Part shown: positions 1-11,237 of the stretch, one piece after another
How positions within the stretch are numbered: the first letter of the stretch is position 1
How the letters are laid out: each line of letters opens with the position of its first letter
NCBI GenBank assembly: GCA_020205615.1
Contig: CM035164.1
Span: 119,165,363 to 119,229,362, forward strand
Length of the DNA: 64,000 nt
Direction of reading: 5' to 3'
From: Panax quinquefolius
Taxonomy: Eukaryota > Streptophyta > Magnoliopsida > Apiales > Araliaceae
Notes under the pieces: model-generated
Told to the model about the DNA's origin: nothing
What the model saw: only the letters and a program-made list of their open reading frames with translations
Database searches by the model: none
Translations under genes and position numbers: made by a program

Positions 1-231
1 GCGGAGCTTCGGGAGCTTTGCGCTCTGAGAGACTTAGGTCCTCCTCTGACCAAAGATCTCCACAAACAAATTCAAGAAGAGTACCGGAAGTCAACCGAGC
101 TGAATGAGAAGATCGTTCAGATGTTCTCCGATGAGTACGACGAATACAGAAGTAAAGACAAGGCAAAACTTGTCACAACTAAGGTTGATCCGACCATACT
201 CGATTCTTCTGAAGACGAAGCTGATGCCTGA
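1..231 (+). pseudogene. 3' end of antisense coiled-coil gene carried by Tat-1
   Basis: This is an open frame from the window edge to TGA at 229-231, opposite in strand to the gag-pol of the same element. Its roughly 76 residues contain the segment RDLGPPLT and end in an acidic serine-rich tail (LDSSEDEADA). The same protein ending, with RDLGPPLT and LDSSDSEG, closes the minus-strand gene at 23513-25702 inside Tat-2, which shows that both elements carry the same antisense gene. The upstream exons lie outside the window. Function is unknown. The frame shown is intact, but completeness cannot be judged. Confidence 0.72.
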
Positions 232-565
232 AGACGAGTCCCCTTTTCTTTAGTTCATATGACTTCTGTAAAAATTTCAATCTTTTTTGTAATCGTTTAA
301 GTATTAATGAAATATTGGCTTCGTTCCTTATGACTTCTGTAAAAATTTCTTTTTTGTTAATACTTCAATATCAATCAACTTGAAAAATGTACGAACTCTT
401 AACTTAAACTGTTAATAAATAACTAAACAAGTCATATAACAGATAAGATCAAGTTAAGTAACGAAGAATCCGAACTCAACACTTAGACAAATTTAGGTAA
501 TAAAGTAAAGAGATACTTATTCGTTACCGAAGTGTGAGGTAGATCTGCTTCATAGGGAATTTGTT
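232..565. other. non-coding 3' region of Tat-1
   Basis: AT-rich sequence between the stop of the antisense gene and the tandem array. A short imperfect duplication is visible: the phrase around ATGACTTCTGTAAAAATTTC occurs at about 257 and again near 329. It corresponds to the stretch at 14331-14586 in Tat-2, which shares the run around 'gcagatctacctc' in reverse. No ORF is evident. Confidence 0.5.
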
Positions 566-980
566 TACCACGAAGGGCCTAACAAACCCACAGGATTCCA
601 CCGACTAAATAGGCTACCATCGAATGGTCAGCGAGTCCACCCGAACCTCTTTACACCGATGACGTTTGCCTACCACGAAGGGCCTGACAAACTCATAAGG
701 ACCACCTGCCAATAAGGCTAACATCGAATTGTCAGCAAGTCCACCTGAACCTCCTTACACCGATGACATTTGCGTACCACGAAGGGCCTGACAAACTCAT
801 AAGGACCACCTGCCAATAAGGCTACCATCGAATGGTCAGCGAGTCCACCCGAACCTCCTTACACCGATGACGTTTGCCTACCGCGAAGGTCCTGACAAAC
901 TCATAAGGACCACCTGCCAATAAGGCTACCATCGAATGGTCAGCGAGTCCAACCCGAACCTCCTTACATCGATGACGTGA
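566..980 (-). repeat. 104-bp tandem repeat, 4 units, in the 3' region of Tat-1
   Basis: The phrase TACCACGAAGGGCCT recurs at 566, 671 and 775, and as a variant at 879, giving periods of 105, 104 and 104 bp. Units differ by a few substitutions. The same monomer appears in opposite orientation at 13890-14330 inside Tat-2. Tat-lineage elements are known for hypervariable tandem repeats between integrase and the 3' LTR, which can seed satellite DNA. Confidence 0.9.
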
Positions 981-1072
981 ACAGCAACGAACACAAGACT
1001 TGTTGAGAAAAAAGGATCTTTTATTGACGATGTTTCAAACATTTACAGACTTCCGGTATACTGACACTATAT

Positions 1073-2250
1073 CTACTGAAAATACTTCTGAAGTCTGCCA
1101 GCATGCCAAGTGTTCATGATTTCTGATCCATCTAATGCCCTCAACCGATAAGTCCCCGGCTTCGGTACCTCAATGACTTCATACGGTCCTTCCCAGTTCG
1201 GCATCAGCTTTCCCAAGTTATGAGGCGTAGATGCTTCGACTTCCCTGAGAATAAAATCTCCCACTTCAAATCTGCGAAGCTTTACTCCCTTATTGTAATG
1301 CTTAGCCACTCTTTGTTGATAGGCCGCCAATCTGATCAAGGCCGTTTCTCTGACTTCTTCAAGCAAATCAAGATTGACCTTCAGCCCTTCTTCGTTATAA
1401 ATCTCTTTAAATTGACTGACCCGAAGACTTGGAGATCCAATTTCAACTAGAACTAAGGCATCAGTACCATAGGCCAGCCTGAAAGGTGAATCCCCTGTTG
1501 TAGTCCTCGGTGTAATTCGATAAGCCCATAATACGCTGACCAGCTCCTCTGGCCATCTCCCCTTAGCTTCATCTAGTCTTTGTTTGATCCCATTCAGAAG
1601 CGTTCTATTGGTCACTTCGACTTGTTCGTTCAACTGTGGATGAGCTACTGAAGTCTTTCTGTGCTAAACTCCCTTTCCTTCAAAAATGGTTCAAACTTCG
1701 ATCCCACGAATTGGCGTCCGTTGTCCGATATCACCACCTTAGGAATTCTGAAACGACACACTACTGATTCCTTCATGAATTTCAAGAATTCTTGTTCCGT
1801 TATCAACCTAAGTGGCTTCGCTTCTACCCATTTGGTCATATAATCGATGGCAACTATAACAAAATTGACCTGACCTTTAGCTTTCGGCAATGGATCCAGT
1901 ATATCAACCCCCCAGACAGCAAAGGGTATAGGAGATAAGATCGAGTATAGCTCTTCTGGTGACTGATGTGGGATCGGACTGTTGAGTTGACACTTCTCGT
2001 ACTTCTTGACATATTCCGTAGCTTCTTTGAAGATGGTAGGCCAGTAGTATCCCAGACGAAGTACTTTGTAGGCTAATGACTTAGCAACCATATGGTCGCC
2101 GCAGGTGCCCTCGTGAACTTCCCGAAGGGCATAATCAGCTTCGGACGGAGTTAAACATTTCAGCAGTGGAGACGAAAAGGCCCTTCGAAAAAGATCCCCA
2201 TCTATTAGAACGAAGTTAGCACTCTTGTATTTGATTTTTTTGGCCAGCAT
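1073..2250 (-). pseudogene. Tat-1 integrase
   Basis: This is the retroviral-type integrase that would insert the cDNA copy. The N-terminal zinc-binding part shows the two histidines (HEGTCGDH) but the paired cysteines are damaged: YEKCQ stands where C-x2-C is expected. The catalytic core has the two Asp positions in WGVDILD and VVISDNGRQF, and the Glu in NEQVEVTNRTLL. The C-terminal domain follows, with GPYEVIE and YRLRALDG, and ends at 1073. A frameshift near 1650-1670 splits it into 1645-2250 and 1073-1633. It follows the second RNase H, as expected for Tat elements. Not functional. Confidence 0.87.
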
Positions 2251-2457
2251 CTAATCTGAAGGTAAGACTCCATCTGTCATATACTCCAGATATGGAGTCA
2301 ACCAGTAGTTGGAGCGATCAATGCACAGTACCGATTCATGTTAAACACTAGGATGTTGCAAAATTTCTAAGTAAACATACCCATCAAAAATGTTAGCATC
2401 CATAGTGGCTAGCTTTGAGAGTGCATCAGCAATGGAATTATCATTACGCTCGACTCC

Positions 2458-3261
2458 TTAGAACTCATATGACTGGAAATACTGAAGTCGATCTTTCAAT
2501 TTTGCCAAGTACTTGACCATTCTATGACCACGATCTTCGTATTCCCCTGAGACTTGCTTCACGACCAACTGAGAATCACTGAAGATGACTATCCTCTGCA
2601 CTTCGAGACTCTTAGCCAATCGTAACCCTGCTAGCACCGCCTCGTACTCTACTTCGTTGTTCGTGGCTCTAAACTTGAATCTGATGGCCTGTTGCACTTT
2701 GAATCCCTCCGGACTGGTCAAGATGATCCCTGCTCCACTGATGTCTGAAGTAGAAGACCCATCTACATATAGCGTCCATGAGCTCTGCTTCTGCTGAAAA
2801 ACTGCAACCGCTCTGTCGGACCCTTCGGCTTCAGTCGCAGCATCATCCGCTTCAGAAAACGAACATTCGACCACAAAATCAGCCAAGGCCTGCCCCTTGA
2901 TAGATGTTCGGGGATGATATTCAATAAAAAATTGGGACAACTCCATCTTCCATGCTGCTAATCTCCCCGAAACTTCAGGTTTGCCCATAATTTTCTTCAA
3001 AGGCTGATCTATGTATACCACTAACAATCTACACTGGAAATATTGTCTAAGCTTTCGAATAGCTATCATCAAAGCAAAGGCAAATTTTTTAATGTTTAGG
3101 TACCTTGTTTCAGCATCCCTAAGGACATGGCTTACGTAGTAAACCGGGTGCTGCTTACCCCCTACTTCACGCACCAAAACTGCTCCCACTGCCAACGAAC
3201 TAGCTGCTAAGTACAAATACAGAAGCTCAGCAGGAGCGGGCTTCACCAACAAAGGTGTCAA
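2458..3261 (-). pseudogene. Tat-1 RNase H plus second (archaeal-type) RNase H
   Basis: A 267-residue open stretch with two RNase H modules. The first follows the RT thumb directly (AGAVLVRE-like segment, YYVSHVLRDAE, KLRQYF) and ends with IEYHPR...GQALADFV. The second has the acidic active-site set in WTLYVDGSS, NNEVEYEAVLAGL and IVIFSDSQLVVKQV. RNase H degrades the RNA strand of the hybrid during cDNA synthesis; acquisition of a second copy defines the Tat lineage. The frame continues downstream past a stop at 2458 through a connector with DALSKLATMD to the integrase. The codon at 3283 is a stop separating it from RT. Confidence 0.88.
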
Positions 3262-3282
3262 AGACAGATAAGTCTTTATACT

Positions 3283-4045
3283 CTAGAAGGCGTCTTCACA
3301 TTCCGAAGTCCACTGGAACGTCTTCGCATTCTTCGGCCCTTTTAATGTGTCAAAAAATGTTAAACACCTTTCTGCCGACCTGGACATAAATCTCCTCAAA
3401 GATGCAATCCTTCCAGTCAGATGTTGAACATCTTTAAATGACTGAGGAGTCTTCATATTAAAGATTGCCTGGATCTTCTCTAGGTTGGCTTTAATTCCTC
3501 TTTGACTGACAAGATAACCTAGAAACTTGTCAGCTCCTAAACCGAAGGTGGACTTGGTAGGATTCAGCCTCAAGTTGTGATGGCGAACTGTCTGAAAGCA
3601 TTCTTCTAAATCATCTAAGTATTTCTGCACCTGCATACTCTTGACAATCATGTCATCAACGTATACCTCCATGTTCCTGCCCAATTGATATCTGAAGACA
3701 AAGTTCATCATCCTTTGTTATGTGGCTCCGGCATTTATTAGGCCAAAGGTCATCTTCTTATAGGCATATACCGAACGATGTGTAATGAACGCCGACTTCG
3801 GTATATCCTCTTTGCACATGGAAATTTGATGGTACCCAGAGAATGCATCCATGAAGCTCAATAAAGCATACCCCGAAGTCGCATCGATGAGCCGGTCGAT
3901 GTGGGGTAGCGGGTAGAAATCCTTATGACAAGCTTTGTTCAGATCTGTATAGTCAATGTAGACCCGCCACTTCCCCTTCTGCTTCTGGACTAGCACCACA
4001 TTAGCCATCCATTCCGGGTAGTCTATCTCAAAGATGAAGTCAGCA
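3283..4045 (-). pseudogene. Tat-1 reverse transcriptase
   Basis: RNA-dependent DNA polymerase domain in two open pieces (3718-4008 and 3283-3711) of the same frame, separated by one in-frame stop at 3718-3720. Motifs seen: YPEWMANVVLVQK upstream, IDYTDLNKAC, the first catalytic Asp in LLSFMDAFSGYHQI, and the YVDDMIV box with its two Asp. The thumb/connection part carries FLGYLVSQRGI. The active-site residues survive, but the stop and the upstream frameshift near 4045 prevent a polyprotein. Confidence 0.9.
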
Positions 4046-4949
4046 GCTTTGCAATCTCTTCATCAATGATTCGTTGTCGCTCCGGTGCAAAAATCCTCCT
4101 CTTCTGCCGAACTGGCTTCTTGGACGAGTCCACTTTCAGCCGATGCTCAGCAATCTTCCTACTCACCCCTGGCATGTCTTGAGGTTCCCACGCAAAGATG
4201 TCAGCATCGCAGTGTAGGAGTTCCATGAGGTTCGTCCAGAGAGGTTCCGGCAGACCCGAACCTATCTTTACGGTCTTGTCTCTCTTGCCAGGAATAAGCT
4301 CAATCTCTTCTGTTTCCCCAGCTGGCATGACCATTGGCTCTGAACTATTTTCAGTGAAGGGTTCGATCTCTATCGCCATAGTCTGTTTCTGCTTCGACAC
4401 CCCCACTCTCGAAGTAATCACGGCATTTCTATAACATCGTCTGGCCAAATCTAGATCCCCTTTTACCTCCCCAACTCCATGAGCCGTATGGAATTTAATT
4501 TTGAAATAAGGGATCGAGGTCACAGCTTGTAAAGCAGTCAAAGTAGGCCTCCCCAGAATGGCATTATAGGCAGAATCTACATGCAGAACATAAAATTTGC
4601 AAGTTATTTCTACATGTTGGGGTGCCGTTCCGAAGATGACCGGCAGCTCAATAGTCCCAGCCACCTTGACTGGATCGTTGCTGAAGCTGTACAAAGGAGC
4701 CTCCTGTCTGATCTCCATCTTTTGCCCATTCAGATTCATCCTCTGATAAGCGTGGGCATACAGAATATTTACAGAAGACCCGTTTTCGATCATCATTCTC
4801 TTCATATCCATCGAACCTACTTGTTCCATCACCACCAATGATCCCTCATGTGGTTCGATGGTTTCCAAAGGGTAATCTTCATCAGTAAAGGAGATTACTG
4901 TTCCTGGATAAGGTCTGTCAGTCCTCGGGAGGGTACCCGCCACCGACAT
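4023..4949 (-). pseudogene. Tat-1 aspartic protease and linker to RT
   Basis: A 308-residue open frame. The retropepsin core reads MMIENGSSVNILY, with NAILGRPTL about 75 residues later, the usual second signature of gypsy proteases. The expected catalytic Asp of the D-x-G-S motif is Glu here, so activity is doubtful. The C-terminal half (SSKKPVRQKRRIF, RIIDEEIAKLL) is the conserved lead-in to RT. The frame is lost by a one-base shift near 4045. Upstream it is separated from the gag end by a single stop at 4968, in the same frame. Confidence 0.82.
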
Positions 4950-4967
4950 GACCGAATCCAGATAACT

Positions 4968-6979
4968 TCAGCGCTTCTTCCCAACAAGTTTGCCAGAAGT
5001 TCCTCCAGTGATGACATCTACCACATGCCTCGCAGGTTGTGCCGGAGCTGTCAATGCAGGCTGAGCTAGCTGTACAGCCTGAACAGGTTCTCTGTCTCTT
5101 TGTTGAGATTGTTGAGTCGTTTTTGCAGCAACATACTGAACTATAGCTCTCCCTTGAACCTTCATCTCGATGAAGTCTTTCAGACTAGCACAGTCTTTTG
5201 TATCGTGACCCGAAGCCTGATGGTAGTCACAATATTTACGAGAATTACCTGCTCCGGGCTTAAGGTTGTCTCGAGGGGTTCATAAATAAGTTGATGTTTG
5301 ATCTGGTCCAAGATGACAGCCCTATCAGTATTGAGTTGAGTGTATGTCCTATTCACTTTTTGGGTCGGAGCGAACGAACGACCTCCTCCCTGTCTCCAGT
5401 TATTGTTATACTTCTTCGACCCTCCATCGTAGCGGTCGTTGTTCCCTTCATTTTTCTTTTGGCCTCCGTCAGTTCTGTCTCGATCTGTCTCCTTGAGCCG
5501 GTCCGAAGAAGAACGTTTAAGACTATTCATGGCCTCCTTTACCACGATGTAGCCCTCTACCTTATCGAAGGCTTCGGCAAGACTCTTCGGATGGTGAAAC
5601 ATCAACTTCTTCACCAATTTCTCTTACTTCACTAAGTCCAAACCATTCTGGAACAGTCCAACGGCTTGAAGATCATTCAGGTTGGTCACTTGGCCCACTG
5701 CTTCTCGGAATCGTTTCACATATTGGCCCAAAGACTCATTCGAATACTGTCGAACTTAAGCCAATGAGTCGGTTGGTTTTCCCCTCCTCTTGTTGCTCCC
5801 AAAACGAGCATGGAACTTACTGCACAAATCTGCCCATGATGAGATCGAATCTGAAGGCAATGTCCCCATCCACTGTCTGGCGTCTTTTTGGAGCGTTGTC
5901 ACAAAGGTATGACACTTAACAGCATCGCTAAAGTCATAATAATCCATCAGTTGGTCGAACGCCTGACTGTGGTCATAAAGGTCTCCGGATCCATCATAGC
6001 TTTCCATGTGGGCCAACTTCTTGGTGGGGTCAGCTTTCTCTTTAAGAATCACCGCGAAAAAAGGAGATGCCTTCTTTCCCGAAGTATCCTTTACTTGTTG
6101 GACTTCGGCAAGCTGCTTCCGAAGTTCCTTCAGTTCTTTGACCAGATATTCCACTCCTTCTGGCTGAGATGAGGCCTCCTTCTCTGGTGACTCTCCTTTC
6201 TTTTGAGTAGATCGACCTTTAACAATAGAACCCCCAACCTTCGAGGGACTTTTTCGACGACGAGCATCCACAGGGTGGTGTACCCTCAGTGGACTCTCTG
6301 GTGTACGACCCTTGGATCTGCCTCGTCGTGGGGCTCTTTCACTGTGGCGAGAATACTCAAGGCGGGGTGCCTTCTTTGTATTCTCAGGCGTATACTCTCT
6401 AGATCTGCCCCATTGTCTGCTTCGACCTTGCTCATTAGAACCGATAGGGTGGTGTACCCTATTCGATCTTTGAGGAGTAGGTCTTCTGGATCTCCTTCGT
6501 TCCCGAGGTTGGCCTCAAGATTCACGATCTGAATGGACATACTCCTTTCCCCTCCTGTTCCCGAGCTCTTCAGATAGAACATAGCTAGACGCTGCGCCTT
6601 TCAACTCCGTCATTCGAAGCATCTGTTCGGCTATGTCCTGTCTTTGTTTCAGAAGCACCTCCATGGCCTTGTCTGCTTCGTCTGCCATTTTGGCCAATTT
6701 GGAGGCTTTATCATCTTGATCATCTCGGTGTCAAGTTCTAGGCGGTGTGCCTTCTACCCGTTTTCGACCATGATCCGGTCTTTTTTCGGCAGTGAAAACT
6801 AATCTTATCTTAACATTGCCAACGGCCTTCGGGTGAGATCCTTCGGATACATGTTTTGAAGCCGTGCTGGCATAAGCACTGTTAGCAGGACCCAACCGGT
6901 CCTTGGCAGATACTCGTGGTGTAGTCGAACTAATAGCCATCGGCTGTCCTTCGGGTGTAGGTGTTCTACTCTTCCCCAT
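4968..6979 (-). pseudogene. Tat-1 gag
   Basis: Structural nucleocapsid protein. The likely start is the ATG at 6979 (MGKSRTPTPEG), just inside the LTR. It has a basic arginine-rich N-terminal third, then the retrotransposon gag domain (MESYDGSGDLYDH, DARQWMGTLPSDSISSW, near 5750-6000), then a C-terminal knuckle of the Tat type (CDYHQASGHDTKDC, about 5189-5235). Stops interrupt one frame at 6731, 6515, 5756 and 5624, and a frameshift near 5270 moves the knuckle into the next frame. Two of the stops are TGA in an arginine-rich context, consistent with C-to-T decay at CG sites (inference). The same basic region is expanded as a minisatellite in Tat-2. Confidence 0.84.
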
Positions 6980-7040
6980 GGATTCTGACGTAGAACAACT
7001 AAAAGTTTGTGATTGAAAATATTCAAGGACACTAGAAAAT

Positions 7041-7059
7041 GCCCTCCTTCTAGCTCCAA
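7041..7059 (-). promoter_or_regulatory. primer-binding site of Tat-1
   Basis: Directly inside the LTR, the minus strand reads TTGGAGCTAGAAGGAGGGC, nearly identical to TTGGCGCTAGAAGGAGGGC at the same place in Tat-2. Position next to the LTR end and conservation support a tRNA primer site; I cannot assign the tRNA with confidence. Confidence 0.6.
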
Positions 7060-7667
7060 TGTTAACGCCAAGATATTTCCTCACGTCTCAATCACGTAAG
7101 ACGTGTTTGATATCCTGCACAGTAAACATGATCAACACCAAAAGCAGACGTCCCGGACCAGTCGGGGGATAAATTTCAAAGCGTGAGAGTCAATCTGACA
7201 GCGATCGATCACAAGATTAACAATGGAGGAAAAATATCTTGTGTCTAGAGAGAGATAATTATTTGATTAAGTGTAGTTACCTTTAGATTGTGTGATCTTT
7301 GTCCCATATACTCCAAGCCCGGTTTACCGTGTCACCCACTCTCCACTGACACAACCCCCCACGTCCGGTGATTCACCTACTACCCCATCACCTTTGTCCA
7401 CCGCCGGCTATCACGATCCCATCCTCATTAATGTCATGCAGACGGTGACAGAGATAACAGTCAAATGTTATCTTTGTGATCATTATCGGTCAAAACCTAT
7501 AAAGTAGATATTTAATTACCTAATGGACCGATGCAATAATTCGGCCCAAGACCTCTTAGACCCAATCAAGGCAACCTGCTAACTTGACCCAATATTCATA
7601 AACTGTCATGACTCAATGAAAGAGCCCAATCGATCCGGTCTAATACGTAAAGTATCATGGCCCAACA
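7060..7667 (-). repeat. 5' LTR of Tat-1
   Basis: On the minus strand it begins TGTTGGGCCATGATAC (ending at 7667) and ends GGCGTTAACA (7060). Starts and ends match the Tat-2 LTRs at 11238-11776 and 26058-26584, with TG...CA termini. Internally it differs strongly from Tat-2, so it belongs to a divergent subfamily. Flank on the outer side is GTAGA; the matching target duplication would be left of the window. Confidence 0.85.
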
Positions 7668-9954
7668 GTAGACTTTCCCAACACTTGGTAACATTTCTAA
7701 AAAACTCACAAATATGGGAAAAGGGTTCTTTAGGTCTCCGGACCCTTCTTCCCTCTGCTTTGAGTCATTCCAATACAAAGACTGGCTGGGGTGCATAAAG
7801 ATCATATATTCATTATTTAGACTCAAGTAAGCTGTCTTTGAATGACTACATTTAAGCAGGCAACTAATTGTTACCTGAATATTGTAGTACCCCTCAAATG
7901 CAAATTGTATGTGGAGAAGGGACAAATGAAAGTGAATTTGCACTGTAAATAAATATAAGACTAGACATTGCACAGTCAGAGTTCTGATACTATATTTAGT
8001 AATCAATTCATTTAAAAGATCAAAAAGGAGGCACCAAAAATGCACATAATGTTAATACTGACAAAACATAATTCTTACGCTCTCACTATTCCCACAAAAG
8101 AAAAAGTAACAATAAAGGTCTAAACTGTATATAAATTTCGTAAACAATTCGAAACGTTAACTCTTTAGTTGCGATCGATCAAAATCAAAACCCTAACTTA
8201 AAAATACTAAAGATTGTGGATATTAGATAGAGTGGATTAAATAAAGATTAGAAAGATGGATGAAATGAGAAATTTTAGCTCATTTCCCACCATATATATA
8301 TATATATACAAACGGCTTCATCCCTAGTGCCACTCATGTTTTAAACATATGAAGGGTAGTTCCGCAGTTGACTATTTATAATATAAGTGGACGGGTTAAT
8401 ATGAGTAAAATATCAACTACTCTCAACCCATTTAAAATTCATTAAAATAAATGAATAATTTTACCCATTTAATTATGGGTTAGTGGACGGGTTAATGGGT
8501 ATGAGTAAAATTTTCTCATCTCTAAATGTAACATTCAGATTTACTATAAAAAAATTTAAAAACAATATATCAAATTAAAATTATCTATTTTCAGTAGAAA
8601 AGGTGTCGTAATTAAAATGGCCACCTACTGCAAAGTTTAGGCCACCATGAGATTGTGAGTTCGAGTCTTAGCATGCTAAGTCTGGGTGTGTGAGTGTGTT
8701 CAAATTAACAAAAATAAATAAAAATAAAAACAAATAAATAAATGGACTCTCATTTGAGGGGAGTAGCAGTTTGCTTGTGAGAAAGAGATGGGCCATTATC
8801 AATTTGGAGTTTTCACTAGGCTTTTGGAGTTGCTTATCGACCTTCTAAAATTACGGTCCATGATCCATATAACCTTTCCTACAGACACTATAGTCCATCA
8901 CAGTTTAAAAGCCCAATTCTTTGTTCCTTTTGAATTAGTCATTTTCAGCATTAAGCTTCAAAAGGAGAATAATCCCGGAATTATAATTTATGGAATTATA
9001 ATAAAAAGACTATTAATTTTAGGATTAAATAATCATAGTCACATGTTTGTTTTTTTATGAGATTATTCATGTGATAACTTATAATAATAACATATTTTAA
9101 ACAATAATTTAAAATTATTTCTACATTAAAAATGATGACCAATTAATTATAAATTTTAAATATTGTTGAAATAAATTAGTGAGTTCGCAGTGTTTCACCA
9201 TGCTATTCCTATGTGAGATATTTGAGAATCAAGTTATCATAAATTAATTGTAGAAAATATCATGATCTTTTTTCTAATGTCCAACACTAAAAATTAAAAA
9301 TGTATGAGTTTACAGATTAAGTGAAATCTTAAAATTTAATTAATATGTCAATTTATTTATTAACAACACTTTTAGATATTTTAAAGATTTTATTGAATAA
9401 TATTTTAAATTCATATTAATTTTAAATTAAAAAATATTTCATATTATTTTCAACGAGTCAAATAGGAAACTATGCATCTCATCCTACATAATTTTTCTAT
9501 AACTTTTGATTTCTCCATCACGGTTTCAGTAAAATAATTTTGTATACATAATATTATTCTTTTTATATAGCGTCTTACTCTGTTTTTATCGAAAGATAGA
9601 CTTAAAACAAATCGTGCATAAGATTATAAAAAAATGCAACGAAATGATATATCTTATAATTTTATATATCAATTTTTTTATTGTAAATTGTGTGAATAAT
9701 TATAATTAATAATATTTAAATGATATATTTAATTTGTTGAATCAACTTTATACAATTATTCAATCTCATAGATATAAATTAAAAAAATTATAGTAATATA
9801 TAAGATGACTCAAAATAATCTTTATCACAAATATGCAACTTTTTCATAGGAAAGTCAAAAAGAGGTTGAACAACCATAGCTAATTCGGTTGACCAAAAGC
9901 ACACCACGACATTCCAAGTACGGGGAATTGGAGAGCACTATAATTTTTTAGATC
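7668..9954. other. AT-rich spacer without recognisable gene
   Basis: No convincing coding region. It holds an AT microsatellite at about 8291-8309, two diverged copies of a GGACGGGTTAATATGAGTAAAA-like phrase at 8389 and 8483, and a possible SINE-like stretch at 8590-8740. A minus-strand frame of 149 codons near 7596-8045 has no family resemblance and runs into the LTR, so I do not call it. Confidence 0.5.
8590..8740 (+). repeat. possible SINE-like sequence
   Basis: A pol III B-box-like match GTTCGAGTC lies at 8659-8667, followed by a GT-rich stretch and an A-rich tail (about 8708-8740, AAAATAAATA type). No acceptable A box is seen upstream and no target duplication is evident, so this is a weak call. 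Confidence 0.28.
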
Positions 9955-10092
9955 CGATTAGCATGAAGTTAATTTTTATATAAGTTGGTTAATTAACTAA
10001 TAAAATAATGATACATATAAAATTCGCTTGCGTGTCAGTATTATATTGGTCAATTGACCAACTTACTCAAAAATTAACTTCATACTAACCCC
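9955..10092. mobile_element. foldback MITE of about 138 bp
   Basis: The left arm (ATTAGCATGAAGTTAATTTT from 9957) is the imperfect reverse complement of the right arm (AAAATTAACTTCATACTAAC ending near 10090); complementarity extends for about 45 bp each side through AAGTTGGT(T/C)AATT, leaving a short loop. It has no ORF. Superfamily is not assigned because the target duplication is unclear. Confidence 0.65.
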
Positions 10093-10332
10093 TTCTTAAT
10101 TTTGGTGTGGACAAAACAAGCACATAGGTTGTAAGGAAACACAGTGGGTCCCATTGATTACAATAGACCAACCCACAAATCTATTGATCAGATCAAATAA
10201 AATCCAACAGCAAACAAACCCAATCCAAATACTGGGTCCCGCAAAGGATACAACCGACAGCAGGGAATAATCACTATCCGTCGAGACCAATGCTATTGGA
10301 ATAATGAAGATGAGAATAGAATAATTCATTAT

Positions 10333-10672
10333 TAAGGCTGTAAAATAAATAAAGCGATTAAACCGATTAAAGACTTCATTCGATTAAAAGTTCGATTCGA
10401 GAAACGATTTCAAAATATAAATGAGTCAAATATGAACACATTTTAAAGTTCGATAAATTACTCGAACCTCCTCAAATTATAATTTTCTATTGATAGTCGG
10501 ATCATATTCGTTGAAAAGTCTAAACTGCTCGGGCTCGATTCGGAATCGCGGCTTCGATTTCGGTAGCCTAAATGAGAAATTTCAATCAAACCTTATTTTA
10601 TACTCGATAAATTTTGTGAATCAAACCTGAGCAACTCAATACTCGGATCGACTCGATTCGTTTACAGCCTTA
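10333..10672. mobile_element. hAT-type MITE (340 bp)
   Basis: The termini are perfect 12-bp inverted repeats, TAAGGCTGTAAA at 10333 and its complement ending at 10672. The 8-bp flanks TTCATTAT and CTCATTCT match at 6 of 8 positions, fitting a decayed hAT target duplication. The inside is non-coding and rich in ACTCGGATCGACTCGATT-like subterminal motifs, which also fill the ends of the larger hAT element at 38810-41984. Confidence 0.7.
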
Positions 10673-11237
10673 CTCATTCTTATGAGATGAAAAAAATTAT
10701 GTTTGATTGCGATTAGAATAGATTGAACCATTCTTATTTCTCCCAAATTTATGAATTTTATTCTTAGAGAAGGAAGAATATGGAATAACTCATTCCATCT
10801 GTAATGGAATGAATCATTCCACCCTCCATTGTATTCCTTCGATCCAAACCTAGCATAAATGTGCAGTCTTCGAATCGAAAAAAATACTGAATGGGTGGAT
10901 TATTAATTCTATTAGTAATTGAACCGTTATTGACTCAGTGACGTCATTATTATGTAATAAATAATAAATATATTATATATAATATTTGGCAAACATGTAA
11001 AATTAATCAACTTATTTATAAAAAAAATAAACTTGTTTGTATAATGTTTATTTTATACAATTCAAATAAATACTACTACTAAATTTATATGGAAAGAAAA
11101 TTTTCAAATCATGCTCATAACTCAAAAGTAATAAAATTAAACACAAATAAATATAAGAATACATTCAAATTCGATTTTTTTTATCTATAAATTTTAAGTC
11201 AGTAGAGAACCGGTCAAACTCGTAAACTAATTACCAG
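10673..11237. other. AT-rich spacer left of Tat-2
   Basis: Contains an inverted GGAATGAATCATTCC palindrome near 10805 within a repeat-like stretch that the 340-bp MITE interrupts. No gene is visible. It ends ATTACCAG immediately before the Tat-2 LTR. Confidence 0.45.

Larger units (their letters stand above)
1..7667 (-). mobile_element. Tat-lineage Ty3/gypsy retrotransposon Tat-1 (left end outside window)
   Basis: From right to left on the minus strand it reads: 5' LTR (7667-7060), primer-binding site, gag, protease, reverse transcriptase, RNase H, a second archaeal-type RNase H, integrase, a 104-bp tandem array, then the end of a gene on the opposite strand. The extra RNase H between RNase H and integrase, and an antisense ORF in the 3' region, are hallmarks of the plant Tat lineage. 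The 3' LTR lies left of position 1. The coding part uses three successive frames (shifts near 5270, 4045 and 1660) and has at least eight in-frame stops, so this copy is dead. Lineage is inferred from domain order. Confidence 0.88.

Noticed and set aside
566..980. CRISPR-like array
   Set aside because: Units are about 104 bp and contiguous without unique spacers; this is a retrotransposon tandem repeat in plant DNA.
5291..5635. 114-codon plus-strand ORF opposite Tat-1 gag
   Set aside because: Exact overlap with the gag frame on the other strand, which has clear family motifs.
7596..8045. 149-codon minus-strand ORF
   Set aside because: No recognisable family, composition follows the AT-rich background, and it runs into the Tat-1 LTR.
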